DNA from: Chitinophagales bacterium
Lineage (GTDB): Bacteria > Bacteroidota > Bacteroidia > Chitinophagales > JADIYW01
DNA: 64,000 nt
Direction of reading: 5' to 3'
Assembly: GCA_019694955.1 (NCBI GenBank)
Contig: JAIBAX010000002.1
Location: 62,001 to 126,000 of the forward strand
A model generated the notes under the pieces. It searched no databases. It was not told where the DNA came from and saw only the letters and a list, made by a program, of their open reading frames with translations. The number at the start of each line of letters is the position of its first letter. The first letter of the stretch is position 1. Position numbers and translations under genes: made by a program. Of this stretch, positions 35,187-43,589 are shown one piece after another.

Positions 35187-37049
35187 ATGGAAAGAGGTTC
35201 AATTCATGTTCAAACGGAGAATATTTTCCCCATCATTAAGAAGTTTTTATATTCAGACCACGAAATTTTTCTTAGAGAGTTGGTTTCCAACGCTGTAGAT
35301 GCCACACAAAAACTTAAGGGATTGGCAGCATTAGGCGAATTTAAGGGAGAATTAGGAGACGTGTCCATTCAAATTGCTATTGACAAAGAAAAGAAAACCC
35401 TCACCATTGCTGACAAGGGCTTGGGAATGACCGGTGATGAGGTGAAAAAATATATCAACCAAGTAGCATTCTCCTCCGCCGGAGAGTTTTTAGATAAATT
35501 CAAAGGAGTAGAAGACGGAAAAACCATCATTGGCCATTTCGGATTGGGTTTCTATTCTGCCTTTATGGTCGCAGACCGTGTAGAAATTTTTACCAAGTCT
35601 TACCAAGAAGCACCTGCCGTTCGATGGGAATGTGATGGAAGTCCCGAGTTTACATTAGAAGAAATCGAAAAGCAAGACAGGGGAACCGAAATTGTATTGC
35701 ATATCAACGATGAAAGCCTAGAATTCCTTGAGGATCACAAAATTAGGTCGCTCCTTAAAAAATATTGTAAGTTTTTACCAATTCCAATTCAATTCGGAGA
35801 AAAATTCCTCTCAGAAGAAGATAAAAAAGAAGGAAAACTCCCTGAAGCAGACATCGTTAATATTACAGACCCAGCTTGGACAAAACAACCTTCATCGCTT
35901 ACTGACGATAATTATATCCAATTCTACAAAGAATTATATCCTTTTGCACATGAGCCTTTGTTTTGGATACATTTAAATGTAGATTACCCATTTAACCTTA
36001 CCGGAATCCTATATTTTCCAAAATTGAACAAAGGGTATGAAGTAGAAAAAAACAAGATACACCTCTATTGCAATCAAGTATTTGTGACAGATAATGTCGG
36101 TGAAATTGTACCGGAATATTTAACACTTTTACATGGCGTTATAGATTCTCCAGATATTCCGCTCAACGTTTCTAGAAGCTACCTGCAAAGCGATAGTAAC
36201 GTTAAGAAAATCAATAGCCATATATCAAAGAAAGTTGCGGACAAATTGGCAGAATTGTTCCAAAAAGACAGAGCAGTATATGAACAAAAATGGAACGACA
36301 TAGCACTCTTTGTAAAATACGGCATGCTAAGTGACGATAAGTTTTATGAGCGTGTAAACGCATCATGTTTACTTGAAAACGTTGAGAACCAATTTTTTAC
36401 ATTGGAAGAGTATAAGGAAAAAATAAAAGACGCTCAAACCGATAAGGACGGAAATTTGGTATTGCTCTACGCCGTTGATAAAGAGCAACAACACAGTTAT
36501 ATTCAGGATGCACAATCACGAGGACTAGACGTATTGATATTAAATTCCGTTATTGATAACCACTTTATCCAGTTAGCAGAGTCAAAAAATGAGAAAACAC
36601 AATTTAAACGTGTGGATGCAGATATCACTTCCAACCTCATTCCAAAAGAGGAAACGATTGAATCGGTTATGAACGATGAACAAAAGGAAAAACTGAAAAA
36701 TAGTTTTGAAGAACAAGTCGATAAAATGCAGGTTCAGGTAGAACTAAAGCCACTTTCTCCCAACGATGCTCCCGTATTAATTACCAGAAACGAATTCATG
36801 AGGAGAATGAAGGAAATGTCGGCGATGGGTGGTGGAAGTAATATGTTCATGATGGGCGACCTTCCCGAACAACTCAATCTTGTCGTGAACACCAACCATC
36901 CTTTAAATATCGGCTTATTAGAAAAAAGCGAAGAAGAAAGACAAAAACGCATTAAACAACTATACGACTTAGCGTTGCTCTCACAAAACATGTTGAAAGG
37001 AGAAGCACTCACCAATTTTGTGAAAAGGAGTTTTGAATTAGCCATATAG
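35187..37049 (+). CDS. htpG: Chaperone HtpG (Hsp90)
   Basis: ATP-dependent chaperone of the cytosol. At 620 aa it has the GHKL ATPase domain at the N-terminus (RELVSNAVDA with catalytic Glu31 and nucleotide-contacting Asn35 and Asp38; ADKGLGMTGDEV; GHFGLGFYSAFMVAD), the middle domain with FNVSRSYLQ-like LNVSRSYLQSDSNVKKINSH, and a C-terminal dimerisation domain with a Met-rich MGGGSNMFMMGDLPEQ. A single-gene unit, convergent with the downstream esterase gene. Confidence 0.97.
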   Translation: MERGSIHVQTENIFPIIKKFLYSDHEIFLRELVSNAVDATQKLKGLAALGEFKGELGDVSIQIAIDKEKKTLTIADKGLGMTGDEVKKYINQVAFSSAGEFLDKFKGVEDGKTIIGHFGLGFYSAFMVADRVEIFTKSYQEAPAVRWECDGSPEFTLEEIEKQDRGTEIVLHINDESLEFLEDHKIRSLLKKYCKFLPIPIQFGEKFLSEEDKKEGKLPEADIVNITDPAWTKQPSSLTDDNYIQFYKELYPFAHEPLFWIHLNVDYPFNLTGILYFPKLNKGYEVEKNKIHLYCNQVFVTDNVGEIVPEYLTLLHGVIDSPDIPLNVSRSYLQSDSNVKKINSHISKKVADKLAELFQKDRAVYEQKWNDIALFVKYGMLSDDKFYERVNASCLLENVENQFFTLEEYKEKIKDAQTDKDGNLVLLYAVDKEQQHSYIQDAQSRGLDVLILNSVIDNHFIQLAESKNEKTQFKRVDADITSNLIPKEETIESVMNDEQKEKLKNSFEEQVDKMQVQVELKPLSPNDAPVLITRNEFMRRMKEMSAMGGGSNMFMMGDLPEQLNLVVNTNHPLNIGLLEKSEEERQKRIKQLYDLALLSQNMLKGEALTNFVKRSFELAI

Positions 37050-37125
37050 TAAGTTGTAAGTAATTAGTTTTAAGTCTTTAGTAGTTAATCAGTTTACAAA
37101 TTACCTATAACTTAAAACCAAGAAC

Positions 37126-37629
37126 TTATAACATATGCATGCTCCAAGCGATTATGGATTCAAATGTTTTTAGATCAATTTGATGAGATAGCCAATGACA
37201 GGTTATCGTGCGTTCCATGGTATTGCCCGATGCATATTGGCTTAACCATTCTATCGTTAGGTTCGGAAGAACAGTGGTGTCTAACATGCCAAGAACTATC
37301 ATTCTTTTAGGACAATTCCGCTCCATTATAGGTGGTACTACTGTTTTATCTATACTTCTATATGCTAGTGCAGGGTTAAACAATAAACATGGAATACCCA
37401 ATTTCTCTGACAACCAAAACCCAAGGTAACCACCGAGCGAACTGCCGACAATAAAATTGATGTTATTGTCTATTGCATACCTTTCTAGTATGGTGTAAGC
37501 ATTCGCTTCATTCCTGTAATCAATAGTTAAAGCAAATGTTTCCATTCCGACATCTTTTAGTATTTGCATTTTCTGTGGTAGAGGGGAGCTGTCCAAGCCA
37601 TGTATATATAGACACCTAATGTTTTTCAT
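37126..37629 (-). CDS. YqiA/YcfP-like esterase (UPF0227 type)
   Basis: A 167-aa alpha/beta hydrolase. CLYIHGLDSSPLPQK at the N-terminus is the oxyanion-hole HG segment; VGSSLGGYLG holds nucleophile Ser64; the loop IVLGMLDTTV and the late HWLSHQIDL supply Asp and His of the triad. Proteins of this size and layout are usually annotated as esterases acting on short acyl esters. Convergent with htpG; a -7 box is not obvious. Confidence 0.83.
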   Translation of the reverse strand: MKNIRCLYIHGLDSSPLPQKMQILKDVGMETFALTIDYRNEANAYTILERYAIDNNINFIVGSSLGGYLGFWLSEKLGIPCLLFNPALAYRSIDKTVVPPIMERNCPKRMIVLGMLDTTVLPNLTIEWLSQYASGNTMERTITCHWLSHQIDLKTFESIIAWSMHML

Positions 37630-37700
37630 TGTTTAGTTTTTGCTGACTAGTATTTTGAATAAAATTAGACAAAAATGATAGTTTGGTAAGTTTTTTGTAT

Positions 37701-37708
37701 TAACTTTA
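37701..37708 (+). promoter_or_regulatory. DUF937 gene -7 box (TAACTTTA)
   Basis: Matches TAnnTTTG in seven of eight positions, 17 nt before the ATG at 37726. Confidence 0.4.
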
Positions 37709-37725
37709 TTTAAATTTAAAAAAGA

Positions 37726-38334
37726 ATGTCAGAATTAAACGGATTATTACAAAGTGTACTCAATGAAGACACGATTGCACAAATTGGTGGACAATTAGGT
37801 GTCGATGCCAATCAGGCAACACAAGCTATTAACCTTGCTTTGCCAACGCTTTTAGGCGCCTTAAGTAAAAATGCACAATCAGAACAAGGTGCTGAGAGTT
37901 TGTCAAATGCCCTAAACAAAGACCATGATGGTAGTATTTTAGATATGTTGCCACAGTTTTTAGGCAATGCATCACAGGGTCCAGGAGCAGCAATCCTTGG
38001 TCATATCCTTGGTGGAAAACAACAACAAGTACAACAACAAATTGGACAGCATACGGGTATGAATCCTCAAGCGGTCGGACAGTTGTTGATTACATTAGCA
38101 CCCATCATTATGGGAGCATTGGGTAGGCAGCAAAGACAACAAAATACAGGAGGAAACTTAGGCAACCTAATTCAAATTTTAGGTGGTGCCCAGCAGCAAC
38201 ATCAACAACAACAAAGCAATAATCCTTTTATGCAAATTTTAGGACGTGTTTTAGATAAGGATGGAGATGGTAGCATGCAGGATGACGCCATGAATATGGG
38301 TGCAAAAATCCTCGGAAATCTTTTTAAGAAATAA
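37726..38334 (+). CDS. DUF937 (YidB-like) protein
   Basis: A 202-aa soluble protein without signal peptide. DUF937 occupies the first roughly 135 residues (QLGVDANQATQAINLALPTLLGAL; GQLLITLAPIIMGALGRQQRQ). It has Gln-rich linkers, and the C-terminus contains LDKDGDGSMQDDAMNMG, a DxDxDG loop as in EF-hand or dockerin calcium sites. A related DHDGSILDMLPQF lies in the middle, so two such loops are visible. The function is unknown; such proteins are widespread and often of high copy. Confidence 0.85.
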   Translation: MSELNGLLQSVLNEDTIAQIGGQLGVDANQATQAINLALPTLLGALSKNAQSEQGAESLSNALNKDHDGSILDMLPQFLGNASQGPGAAILGHILGGKQQQVQQQIGQHTGMNPQAVGQLLITLAPIIMGALGRQQRQQNTGGNLGNLIQILGGAQQQHQQQQSNNPFMQILGRVLDKDGDGSMQDDAMNMGAKILGNLFKK

Positions 38335-38360
38335 TAAATCGTTGATTATCAGCTTTTATA

Positions 38361-38385
38361 GAGCGGGTTATGCCCGCTTTATTTA
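38361..38385 (+). terminator. Terminator of the DUF937 gene
   Basis: AGCGGG (38362-38367) pairs with CCCGCT (38373-38378), followed by TTATTTATTT. It also follows a TCGTTGATTATC palindrome-like motif at 38340-38351. Confidence 0.6.
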
Positions 38386-38435
38386 TTTATATAAGCAAAG
38401 ATCTCAATACTCCATACAAACTATGGATTACTAAT

Positions 38436-39314
38436 TCAACGAGACATCCTATAAAATGTTCCCAAAGGCAGGTTCTTTTTATATTGATCACTGAAATAAA
38501 ATTCTCCAAATTCCTTTTTCTTACAATCGCCAAAATGGTTGGTTATCAACGTGTCAGCGATGAGAGAGGATAGACCCATAGAATATAAATTCAACACCAA
38601 ATAGCTGTTTTTGGGATATAAAAGCTGACTGCAATGAAAAAGCAGTTCGTTGATACGTTCTTCCATTACCCATTTTTCCCCTTCCGGCCCTCTGCCATAA
38701 GCAGGTGGGTCGAGAATAATGCCATCGTATTTATTACCTCTTCTAACTTCTCTTTTAACAAATTTCATGGCATCATCAACAATCCACCTGATGCCATCCA
38801 TTCCGTTGAGTTCCATGTTGTCATTTGCCCAGGTTACGACCTGTTTAACGGAGTCTACATGTACAACATCCGCACCACCCAATCTTGCTGCCAAAGTTGC
38901 AGCACCAGTATAGGCAAATAAATTTAACACCTTTGCGTTAGTAGATTTTTTGGCATGTTGATACACATATTCCCAATTTGATGCCTGTTCCGGAAACAAT
39001 CCAATGTGCTTGAAAGCCGTCAATCCAAGTCGAAACTTTAGGTTTAATCCGGAATCACTTTTATATTCAATGAACCAACGATCTTTTATTCCCGGTTTTA
39101 ATTTCCATTCTCCAGTTTCTCCTGAACCTTTTTGCTTCACAAACAAAGCATCCGCACGCATTTCCCATTCTTCCACTGATAATTCAGGTTCCCATACCGC
39201 CTGAGGTTCCGGTCTAGAGAGTGTAAGGTTTCCGAACCGCTCCAATTTATGGAAATTTCCCGAATCGATTAATTCATATTCTTTCCAGAAGCTCCCGACA
39301 TTAATAGTTTGCAT
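38436..39314 (-). CDS. SAM-dependent methyltransferase (RlmI/RlmL C-terminal-like, COG1092)
   Basis: A 292-aa class I methyltransferase. KRFVR-type start is absent; the core is NLFAYTGAATLAAR (residues 131-144), a VDSVKQVVTWANDNMELN second motif and ILDPPAYGRGPEG (from residue 200), where DPPxYG is typical of rRNA base methyltransferases of the Methyltrans_SAM family. It lacks the PUA domain of RlmI, so the substrate is uncertain but probably rRNA. A perfect -7 box TACTTTTG lies 16 bp upstream at 39331-39338. Confidence 0.85.
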   Translation of the reverse strand: MQTINVGSFWKEYELIDSGNFHKLERFGNLTLSRPEPQAVWEPELSVEEWEMRADALFVKQKGSGETGEWKLKPGIKDRWFIEYKSDSGLNLKFRLGLTAFKHIGLFPEQASNWEYVYQHAKKSTNAKVLNLFAYTGAATLAARLGGADVVHVDSVKQVVTWANDNMELNGMDGIRWIVDDAMKFVKREVRRGNKYDGIILDPPAYGRGPEGEKWVMEERINELLFHCSQLLYPKNSYLVLNLYSMGLSSLIADTLITNHFGDCKKKEFGEFYFSDQYKKNLPLGTFYRMSR

Positions 39315-39330
39315 AAAATTGTTTATTCGA

Positions 39331-39338
39331 CAAAAGTA
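39331..39338 (-). promoter_or_regulatory. -7 box of the methyltransferase gene (TACTTTTG)
   Basis: CAAAAGTA on the + strand is a perfect TAnnTTTG on the - strand, 16 nt before the ATG. Confidence 0.55.
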
Positions 39339-39443
39339 AACTTAAATACGGAATTCTTAAGAATGAAAAGTTTACCAAACAATTCTTGATTGTTTTATGA
39401 AATCTCGAAGAAATATTGTAATTTAGTTGAACAAATTTTAGAG

Positions 39444-40493
39444 ATGAAGGCAAAGAAAATAATAAACATCCTTTGGCTGACCATTTTATTAGGATGTAAA
39501 CAAGAGCAAGTTGAGATTAATGCACCTGCCAATGATAACCCGTCCATTACACTTACTAAACTGGCTTTTAGCTCGTGTGGCAATCAAAATCTAGAGCAAC
39601 CTATCCTCTATACGATCGCCAATTACCAACCGGATGTTTTCTGCTATGTCGGAGATAATGTGTATGGAGATACCAGAAATATGTCTGTCCTTAGACAGCA
39701 ATACGCCAAACTAGCCTCAAAACCAGAGTTTGCAAAATTAACAGCTGAAACACCCATTATTGCCACTTGGGATGATCATGATTACGGGGAAAATGATGCA
39801 GGCACATTCTATCCAATGAAAAATTTCTCTAAGGATATCTTCCTAAATTTTTGGGGCGAACCAGCTTCAAGCCCCAGAAGAAGTAGAGATGGCATATATA
39901 CATCGTATTATTACGGTGATCAAGAACACAGAGTGCAAATAATTTTATTAGACAATAGATACAATAGAAGCAATCTGGACGGCAGTTTAATTGGCTACAC
40001 GCCTTCCAATGATCCAACAAGGACAATGCTGGGGGAAAATCAATGGAATTGGTTGAAAAATGAATTGTTGCAGCCAGCAAAAATTCGCATCATCGCTTCC
40101 AGTACACAATTTTGTGTGGAACACAATGGATGGGAAGCATGGGCGAATTTCCCTTTACAACAAGAAAAAATGTTTGAAACCATCCGTGAAGCACATGCTG
40201 AGGGCGTTTTCTTTTTATCAGGAGATGTACACTATGGAGAGTTAAGTAAGCAAACACCGGAAGATCTTTATCCTATCTACGACCTTACCTCCAGTGGCAT
40301 TACAAATATTGAAGACAATCCGGCACCCAATCAATACCGCATCGTCACCAAAGATCCGATAATGATAAGGCATTTTGGCGCCATCGAGATTAACTGGGAC
40401 GTAAATCCAGTAACAATTACCTATAAAATTATTGGAGGACAAGGAAATACAAGATTAGAACACACCATCGACTTGGATGAGTTGAAATTTTAG
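39444..40493 (+). CDS. PhoD-like alkaline phosphatase / phosphodiesterase lipoprotein
   Basis: A 349-aa protein from ATG 39444, giving MKAKKIINILWLTILLGC, a lipoprotein signal with Cys18. The first in-frame start (39390) is TTG and would hide it. PhoD-family metal site motifs are present: FCYVGDNVYGDT (residues 66-77), ATWDDHDYGEND (107-118), ASSTQF and LSGDVHYGE. The enzyme probably releases phosphate from phosphodiesters or monoesters in the envelope. No Pho-box is recognised. Convergent with the GH5 gene over a shared terminator. Confidence 0.9.
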   Translation: MKAKKIINILWLTILLGCKQEQVEINAPANDNPSITLTKLAFSSCGNQNLEQPILYTIANYQPDVFCYVGDNVYGDTRNMSVLRQQYAKLASKPEFAKLTAETPIIATWDDHDYGENDAGTFYPMKNFSKDIFLNFWGEPASSPRRSRDGIYTSYYYGDQEHRVQIILLDNRYNRSNLDGSLIGYTPSNDPTRTMLGENQWNWLKNELLQPAKIRIIASSTQFCVEHNGWEAWANFPLQQEKMFETIREAHAEGVFFLSGDVHYGELSKQTPEDLYPIYDLTSSGITNIEDNPAPNQYRIVTKDPIMIRHFGAIEINWDVNPVTITYKIIGGQGNTRLEHTIDLDELKF

Positions 40494-40499
40494 TTTGTC

Positions 40500-40512
40500 G
40501 TTGATAATCAAC
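40500..40512. repeat. Palindrome GTTGATAATCAAC
   Basis: Perfect 6-bp arms around a single A, seven bp after the PhoD gene. Same family as at 2202 and 40630. Confidence 0.6.
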
Positions 40513-40591
40513 TATAAACATAACCCTTGAAGGTTCTATGTTCATTTATAAATTCGTTCAAGAATTGCACTACAATGATTCTAACAAAATA

Positions 40592-40621
40592 AAAATGCGG
40601 GCGCAAAACGTCCGCATTTTT
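40592..40621. terminator. Bidirectional terminator between phoD-like and GH5 genes
   Basis: AAAATGCGGGCG (40592-40603) pairs with CGTCCGCATTTT (40609-40620), a 12-bp stem with one G-T pair, A-tract on the left and T-tract on the right, so it can work on both strands. Confidence 0.8.
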
Positions 40622-40629
40622 GTTTCTAT

Positions 40630-40646
40630 TCGTTGACAATCAACGA
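40630..40646. repeat. Palindrome TCGTTGA-CAA-TCAACGA
   Basis: Perfect 7-bp arms (40630-40636 and 40640-40646) directly after the GH5 stop codon. Part of the TCGTTGA family. Confidence 0.65.
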
Positions 40647-42134
40647 CTAATTGTTAATAGTAATGTTATAATCTCCTTCTACCTTAAAATCGGCAATCCA
40701 GCCACCATTTACGGTTTTCTGCTGAAGAAGTTCTATATTATTTCCTGAGATTTGCGGTTCTTTATTCCAATTTGGAATCCAAATTTGTGTTATTCCTTGC
40801 TCTTTTCCTGCAAACGCCGACATAACAAAGTTGCCGGTTTCAGGATTTGAGGTGAAAGAAATTTTGCTGCCGTGTATTGCTAAAGGTCGAGTGCGTGCTA
40901 ATATTCGCAAATAGGTGTCATTAATATTTCCTGTAGGATGAGCGTTGGCATCTAACTCGATAAGGTGCAATGATGTGGGGGCATAAACGGTGCCATCCCA
41001 GCTGATAGCATGTGGATCTCCAGGCGCTTGTGCCCATTGCCACCAGGTTGAAGACGCCAAAGCTTGGTCTTCCAATTTGGCAAAGCGCATCAATTTTTGC
41101 TTGTCTAAAGCAGTATCTCCAAAAAATCCCCATTCACCGATGAACATCGACATTTTATACAATTTACTTAAATTCTGCAGCAACTCATAGCCTTGTTCAA
41201 TGGTTAATTCATAGGAGATGGACTCAAAATAATTGTGTGGCGCGAAGACAATATTTGGTTCGTCGGTAAAATCTGTTTTAACAATGCCGGGGAGCGGTTG
41301 GCCGTTCCAAGTTATGGTCGTTTCGAAGAAGGCTATATGTTCTAAGCCATTAGATGTTGCCTCAGCATTTCTAATTGCTGCTATAAGTTTACGGTAATAC
41401 TTTGCAACTTTCTCTAATTCTTGCGTGATAGGCTTATATCCTAAGCCGGGTTCATTGAGTAAATCATACCCTACAACATTGGGATATTTTGCTGTTGCTT
41501 TTACCAATTCTGCCCACGACCAAATGGCTTCATCCTGAATATTGTCTTTATTGTCCCAAAAGTTCTGAAAGGCGTGTATGACTGCAGGCGCACTTTCCCT
41601 GCCTGTCGTTCTGCAAGTAGAAGCGCCATCGGTAAAGGTAGCCCATTCAGGTGCGCCATCCCAACCATTATTCGGTAATTCGCAATTATCTCCTTCTGCA
41701 GAAACAATGCTCTTCCCCCATGCATCTTGGTGCATGTCTAGAAGGACATATATGCCATATTCGCCTGCATCTTTTACCGCTTGTTCAATTTCTTGTATGT
41801 AGGCTTGATTTATCACGCCCTTTTGCGGTTCTAGCTTACTCCAATTGAAGATTAAGCGGACGCAGTTCATCCCATGCGAGGCCATTTTTTTAAAATCTTC
41901 TTTGTCGTAAGATTTTGTGGTTGGAACAGCAATATTTCCTTGCCAGTAATCTCCTAAGACATTATAGTTGACGCCTCGAAGCAATACTTGCTGCTGTTTT
42001 TGGTTATATATAGCGGGGTTATCTCCTTTTACCGCATACAGGAGTTGTTCCGGTGTGGATTTGACCTCATCCTTTTTACATGATGTGATAATCCATAAAA
42101 ACAACAAAAGAATTGATATTTTGTAAACGTTCAT
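40647..42134 (-). CDS. GH5 family glycosidase lipoprotein (endoglycoceramidase-like)
   Basis: A 495-aa cellulase-fold protein. From ATG 42134 the signal MNVYKISILLLFLWIITSC ends at lipidated Cys19; the residue two codons upstream would need a TTG start. The barrel shows LRGVNYNVLGDYWQG, MNCVRLIFNWSKLEP, LDMHQDAWG, the acid/base Glu228 in DLLNEPGLGY and nucleophile Glu334 in MFIGEWGFFG. LDMHQDAW and the C-terminal beta-sandwich resemble endoglycoceramidases and sterol glucosidases rather than cellulases. So the substrate may be a glycolipid; this is an inference. Confidence 0.88.
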   Translation of the reverse strand: MNVYKISILLLFLWIITSCKKDEVKSTPEQLLYAVKGDNPAIYNQKQQQVLLRGVNYNVLGDYWQGNIAVPTTKSYDKEDFKKMASHGMNCVRLIFNWSKLEPQKGVINQAYIQEIEQAVKDAGEYGIYVLLDMHQDAWGKSIVSAEGDNCELPNNGWDGAPEWATFTDGASTCRTTGRESAPAVIHAFQNFWDNKDNIQDEAIWSWAELVKATAKYPNVVGYDLLNEPGLGYKPITQELEKVAKYYRKLIAAIRNAEATSNGLEHIAFFETTITWNGQPLPGIVKTDFTDEPNIVFAPHNYFESISYELTIEQGYELLQNLSKLYKMSMFIGEWGFFGDTALDKQKLMRFAKLEDQALASSTWWQWAQAPGDPHAISWDGTVYAPTSLHLIELDANAHPTGNINDTYLRILARTRPLAIHGSKISFTSNPETGNFVMSAFAGKEQGITQIWIPNWNKEPQISGNNIELLQQKTVNGGWIADFKVEGDYNITINN

Positions 42135-42149
42135 TTTCAACGATTAATG

Positions 42150-43190
42150 TTATTCAGAATCTTTAAGACCATCCCATCCCAGAGAAATGATATCATGATA
42201 ATTGTCTCCTTTAGTATGTAATCTAATCCCTGTGTTTTCGTCCATCATTCTGCCAATGATAGAAATATTCAGGTTTTGCTTTGTTCTCTGAATATCCTTT
42301 TCGGAGATGGTAAATAAGAGTTCATAATCTTCTCCGCCACTCAATGCACACGTGATGGGATCCATATGAAAATTGATGGCTTGAAGTTTTGTATCTTCTG
42401 CAATAGGTACTTCCGCTTCCTCTAATTGACAGCCTAATTGTGATTGCTTGCAGAGGTGTAATATCTCAGAAGAAAGTCCGTCAGAAATATCTATCATTGA
42501 GGTGGGAATGATGTCGTTTTGCGCAAAGAAATCGATGATGTCACGGCGAGGCTTCGGTTTCAACTGCCTACCGACAACATATTCATGTCCAGAAAGATCT
42601 ATTCCTGCATGAGGGTTTTCCAAGAATATTCTTTTTTCACGTTCCAATAATTGCAAACCGATATAAGCACCACCGACGTCACCGCTCACGCAAAGATAAT
42701 CGCCTTCTCTTGCACCACTTCTTCGGACAATTTTCTCTTCATCTTGCTCTCCAATAGCCACTACATTTATTATCAATCCCTTTTGTGATGCCGTAGTATC
42801 TCCACCGATTAAGTCAACTTGATACTTCTTGCATGCCAATTTGACACCTTCATACAATTCATCCAGTGCTTCAACAGAAAACCGATTAGAAACGGCCAAG
42901 GATATAAGAATTTGTTTTGGATGGGCATTCATGGCGTAAACGTCTGAGAGGTTAACCGCAACAGCCTTGTATCCTAAATGCTTTAATGGGGTATAAGTAA
43001 GGTCAAAATGTATGCCTTCAACGAGTATATCGGTGGTCACCACTTGTGTTTTGCCATTTGCGTTGATGATGGCAGCATCATCACCGGACCCTAAAATGGA
43101 TGAATCATTGATAAGAACGATATCTTCTACCAAGCGTTCTATCAATTTAAACTCTCCTAGTTCACTTATTTCAGTACGTACTTTTTCCAT
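42150..43190 (-). CDS. thiL: Thiamine-monophosphate kinase
   Basis: Phosphorylates thiamine monophosphate to thiamine diphosphate. At 346 aa it has LGSGDDAAII (residues 34-43), TTDILVEGIHFDL, KAVAVNLSDVYAM, LIGGDTT and the C-terminal SGGEDYELLFT typical of the PurM-like ThiL family. It has a perfect -7 box (TACCTTTG) exactly 4 nt before ATG. The -33 TTG falls inside the first of three CAACCTCGAGGGTTGAA repeats. It starts 9 bp before the downstream GH5 gene's TTG region on the same strand and could be co-transcribed with it. No TPP riboswitch is recognised. Confidence 0.95.
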   Translation of the reverse strand: MEKVRTEISELGEFKLIERLVEDIVLINDSSILGSGDDAAIINANGKTQVVTTDILVEGIHFDLTYTPLKHLGYKAVAVNLSDVYAMNAHPKQILISLAVSNRFSVEALDELYEGVKLACKKYQVDLIGGDTTASQKGLIINVVAIGEQDEEKIVRRSGAREGDYLCVSGDVGGAYIGLQLLEREKRIFLENPHAGIDLSGHEYVVGRQLKPKPRRDIIDFFAQNDIIPTSMIDISDGLSSEILHLCKQSQLGCQLEEAEVPIAEDTKLQAINFHMDPITCALSGGEDYELLFTISEKDIQRTKQNLNISIIGRMMDENTGIRLHTKGDNYHDIISLGWDGLKDSE

Positions 43191-43194
43191 AAAA

Positions 43195-43202
43195 CAAAGG
43201 TA
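43195..43202 (-). promoter_or_regulatory. thiL -7 box (TACCTTTG)
   Basis: CAAAGGTA on the + strand. The gap to the ATG is exactly 4 nt (TTTT). CAA at 43225-43227 provides a -33 TTG with a 22-bp spacer and is part of the first 17-bp repeat. Confidence 0.7.
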
Positions 43203-43224
43203 ATGAAACAGATGAATAGTTTAG

Positions 43225-43241
43225 CAACCTCGAGGGTTGAA
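43225..43241. repeat. CAACCTCGAGGGTTGAA repeat, copy 1
   Basis: Near-palindromic 17-bp element; covers the thiL -33 region. Identical in all three copies. Confidence 0.75.
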
Positions 43242-43258
43242 GTTTCTTTGTTGAAAAT

Positions 43259-43275
43259 CAACCTCGAGGGTTGAA
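43259..43275. repeat. CAACCTCGAGGGTTGAA repeat, copy 2
   Basis: Identical 17-mer, 34 bp after copy 1, abutting the GTTGAAAATCAAC palindrome. Confidence 0.75.
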
Positions 43276-43379
43276 ATATGATACGATTATAATTCAATAA
43301 AGCAAAAAATTACAATTCGCTGATTATCAAACAAATGAAACAAAAACAGCATTCGATTTGTTTCATATTTTTCGTTTTT

Positions 43380-43396
43380 CAACCTCGAGGGTTGAA
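43380..43396. repeat. CAACCTCGAGGGTTGAA repeat, copy 3
   Basis: Identical 17-mer, 121 bp after copy 2. Its GTTG end (43391-43394) supplies a -33 TTG for the + strand promoter of the small RNA candidate. Confidence 0.75.
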
Positions 43397-43427
43397 TGAA
43401 TTTTATCCCATTGTTAATTTTTGTGAA

Positions 43428-43571
43428 ATTGAAATGCACTCCAAAACAAAAATGGTTTTGGCATAGTTATTGAAATAGTTAGGGTAAGCAAAAAATATTA
43501 GATCCTAAAATTGCTTTTTCATTTGGTTGGTTTTTGGCCCCCTGTTTCTACAGGGGGTTTCTTTTTTAAGG
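43428..43571 (+). ncRNA. Candidate structured small RNA
   Basis: A roughly 145-nt transcript is predicted. TTG 43392-43394 and AATTTTTG 43416-43423 (seven of eight to consensus; 21-bp spacer) would start it near 43428. Then come three hairpins: CCAAAAC/GTTTTGG (43441-43461), a nested AGCAA...TTAG-ATC-CTAA...TTGCT (43487-43515) and CCCCCTGT-TTCT-ACAGGGGG (43538-43557) followed by TTTCTTTTTT. A ten-codon reading MHSKTKMVLA (43434-43466) is possible but probably fortuitous. No + strand gene follows, so a leader or attenuator role is unlikely. Confidence 0.5.
43538..43571 (+). terminator. Orphan rho-independent terminator (+ strand)
   Basis: A perfect 8-bp GC-rich stem with a TTCT loop and a U-rich tail (TTTCTTTTTT) on the + strand. 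On the - strand the flank is CCAAAAACC with no U-tract, so it does not serve the flanking - strand gene well. Confidence 0.8.
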
Positions 43572-43589
43572 ATAGTTACATATTTGAAG

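Larger units (their letters stand above)
43191..43589. other. Intergenic region between thiL and the voltage-sensor protein gene
   Basis: About 400 bp holding the thiL promoter, three copies of CAACCTCGAGGGTTGAA, the palindrome GTTGAAAATCAAC (43250-43262) and a candidate + strand small RNA with its own terminator. Both flanking genes are on the - strand, so the + strand terminator here belongs to neither. Confidence 0.75.

Noticed and set aside
37067-37118. GTTTTAAGT/ACTTAAAAC inverted repeat after htpG
   Set aside because: AT-only 9-bp arms with a 34-nt loop; not stable enough to call a terminator.
42150-43190. TPP riboswitch upstream of thiL
   Set aside because: The thiL box is 4 nt before ATG, leaving no leader; no THI-element sequence (CUGAGA) was seen.
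43225-43396. Three repeats as a mini CRISPR array
   Set aside because: Only three 17-bp units with spacers of 17 and 104 bp and no Cas genes; better explained as binding sites.
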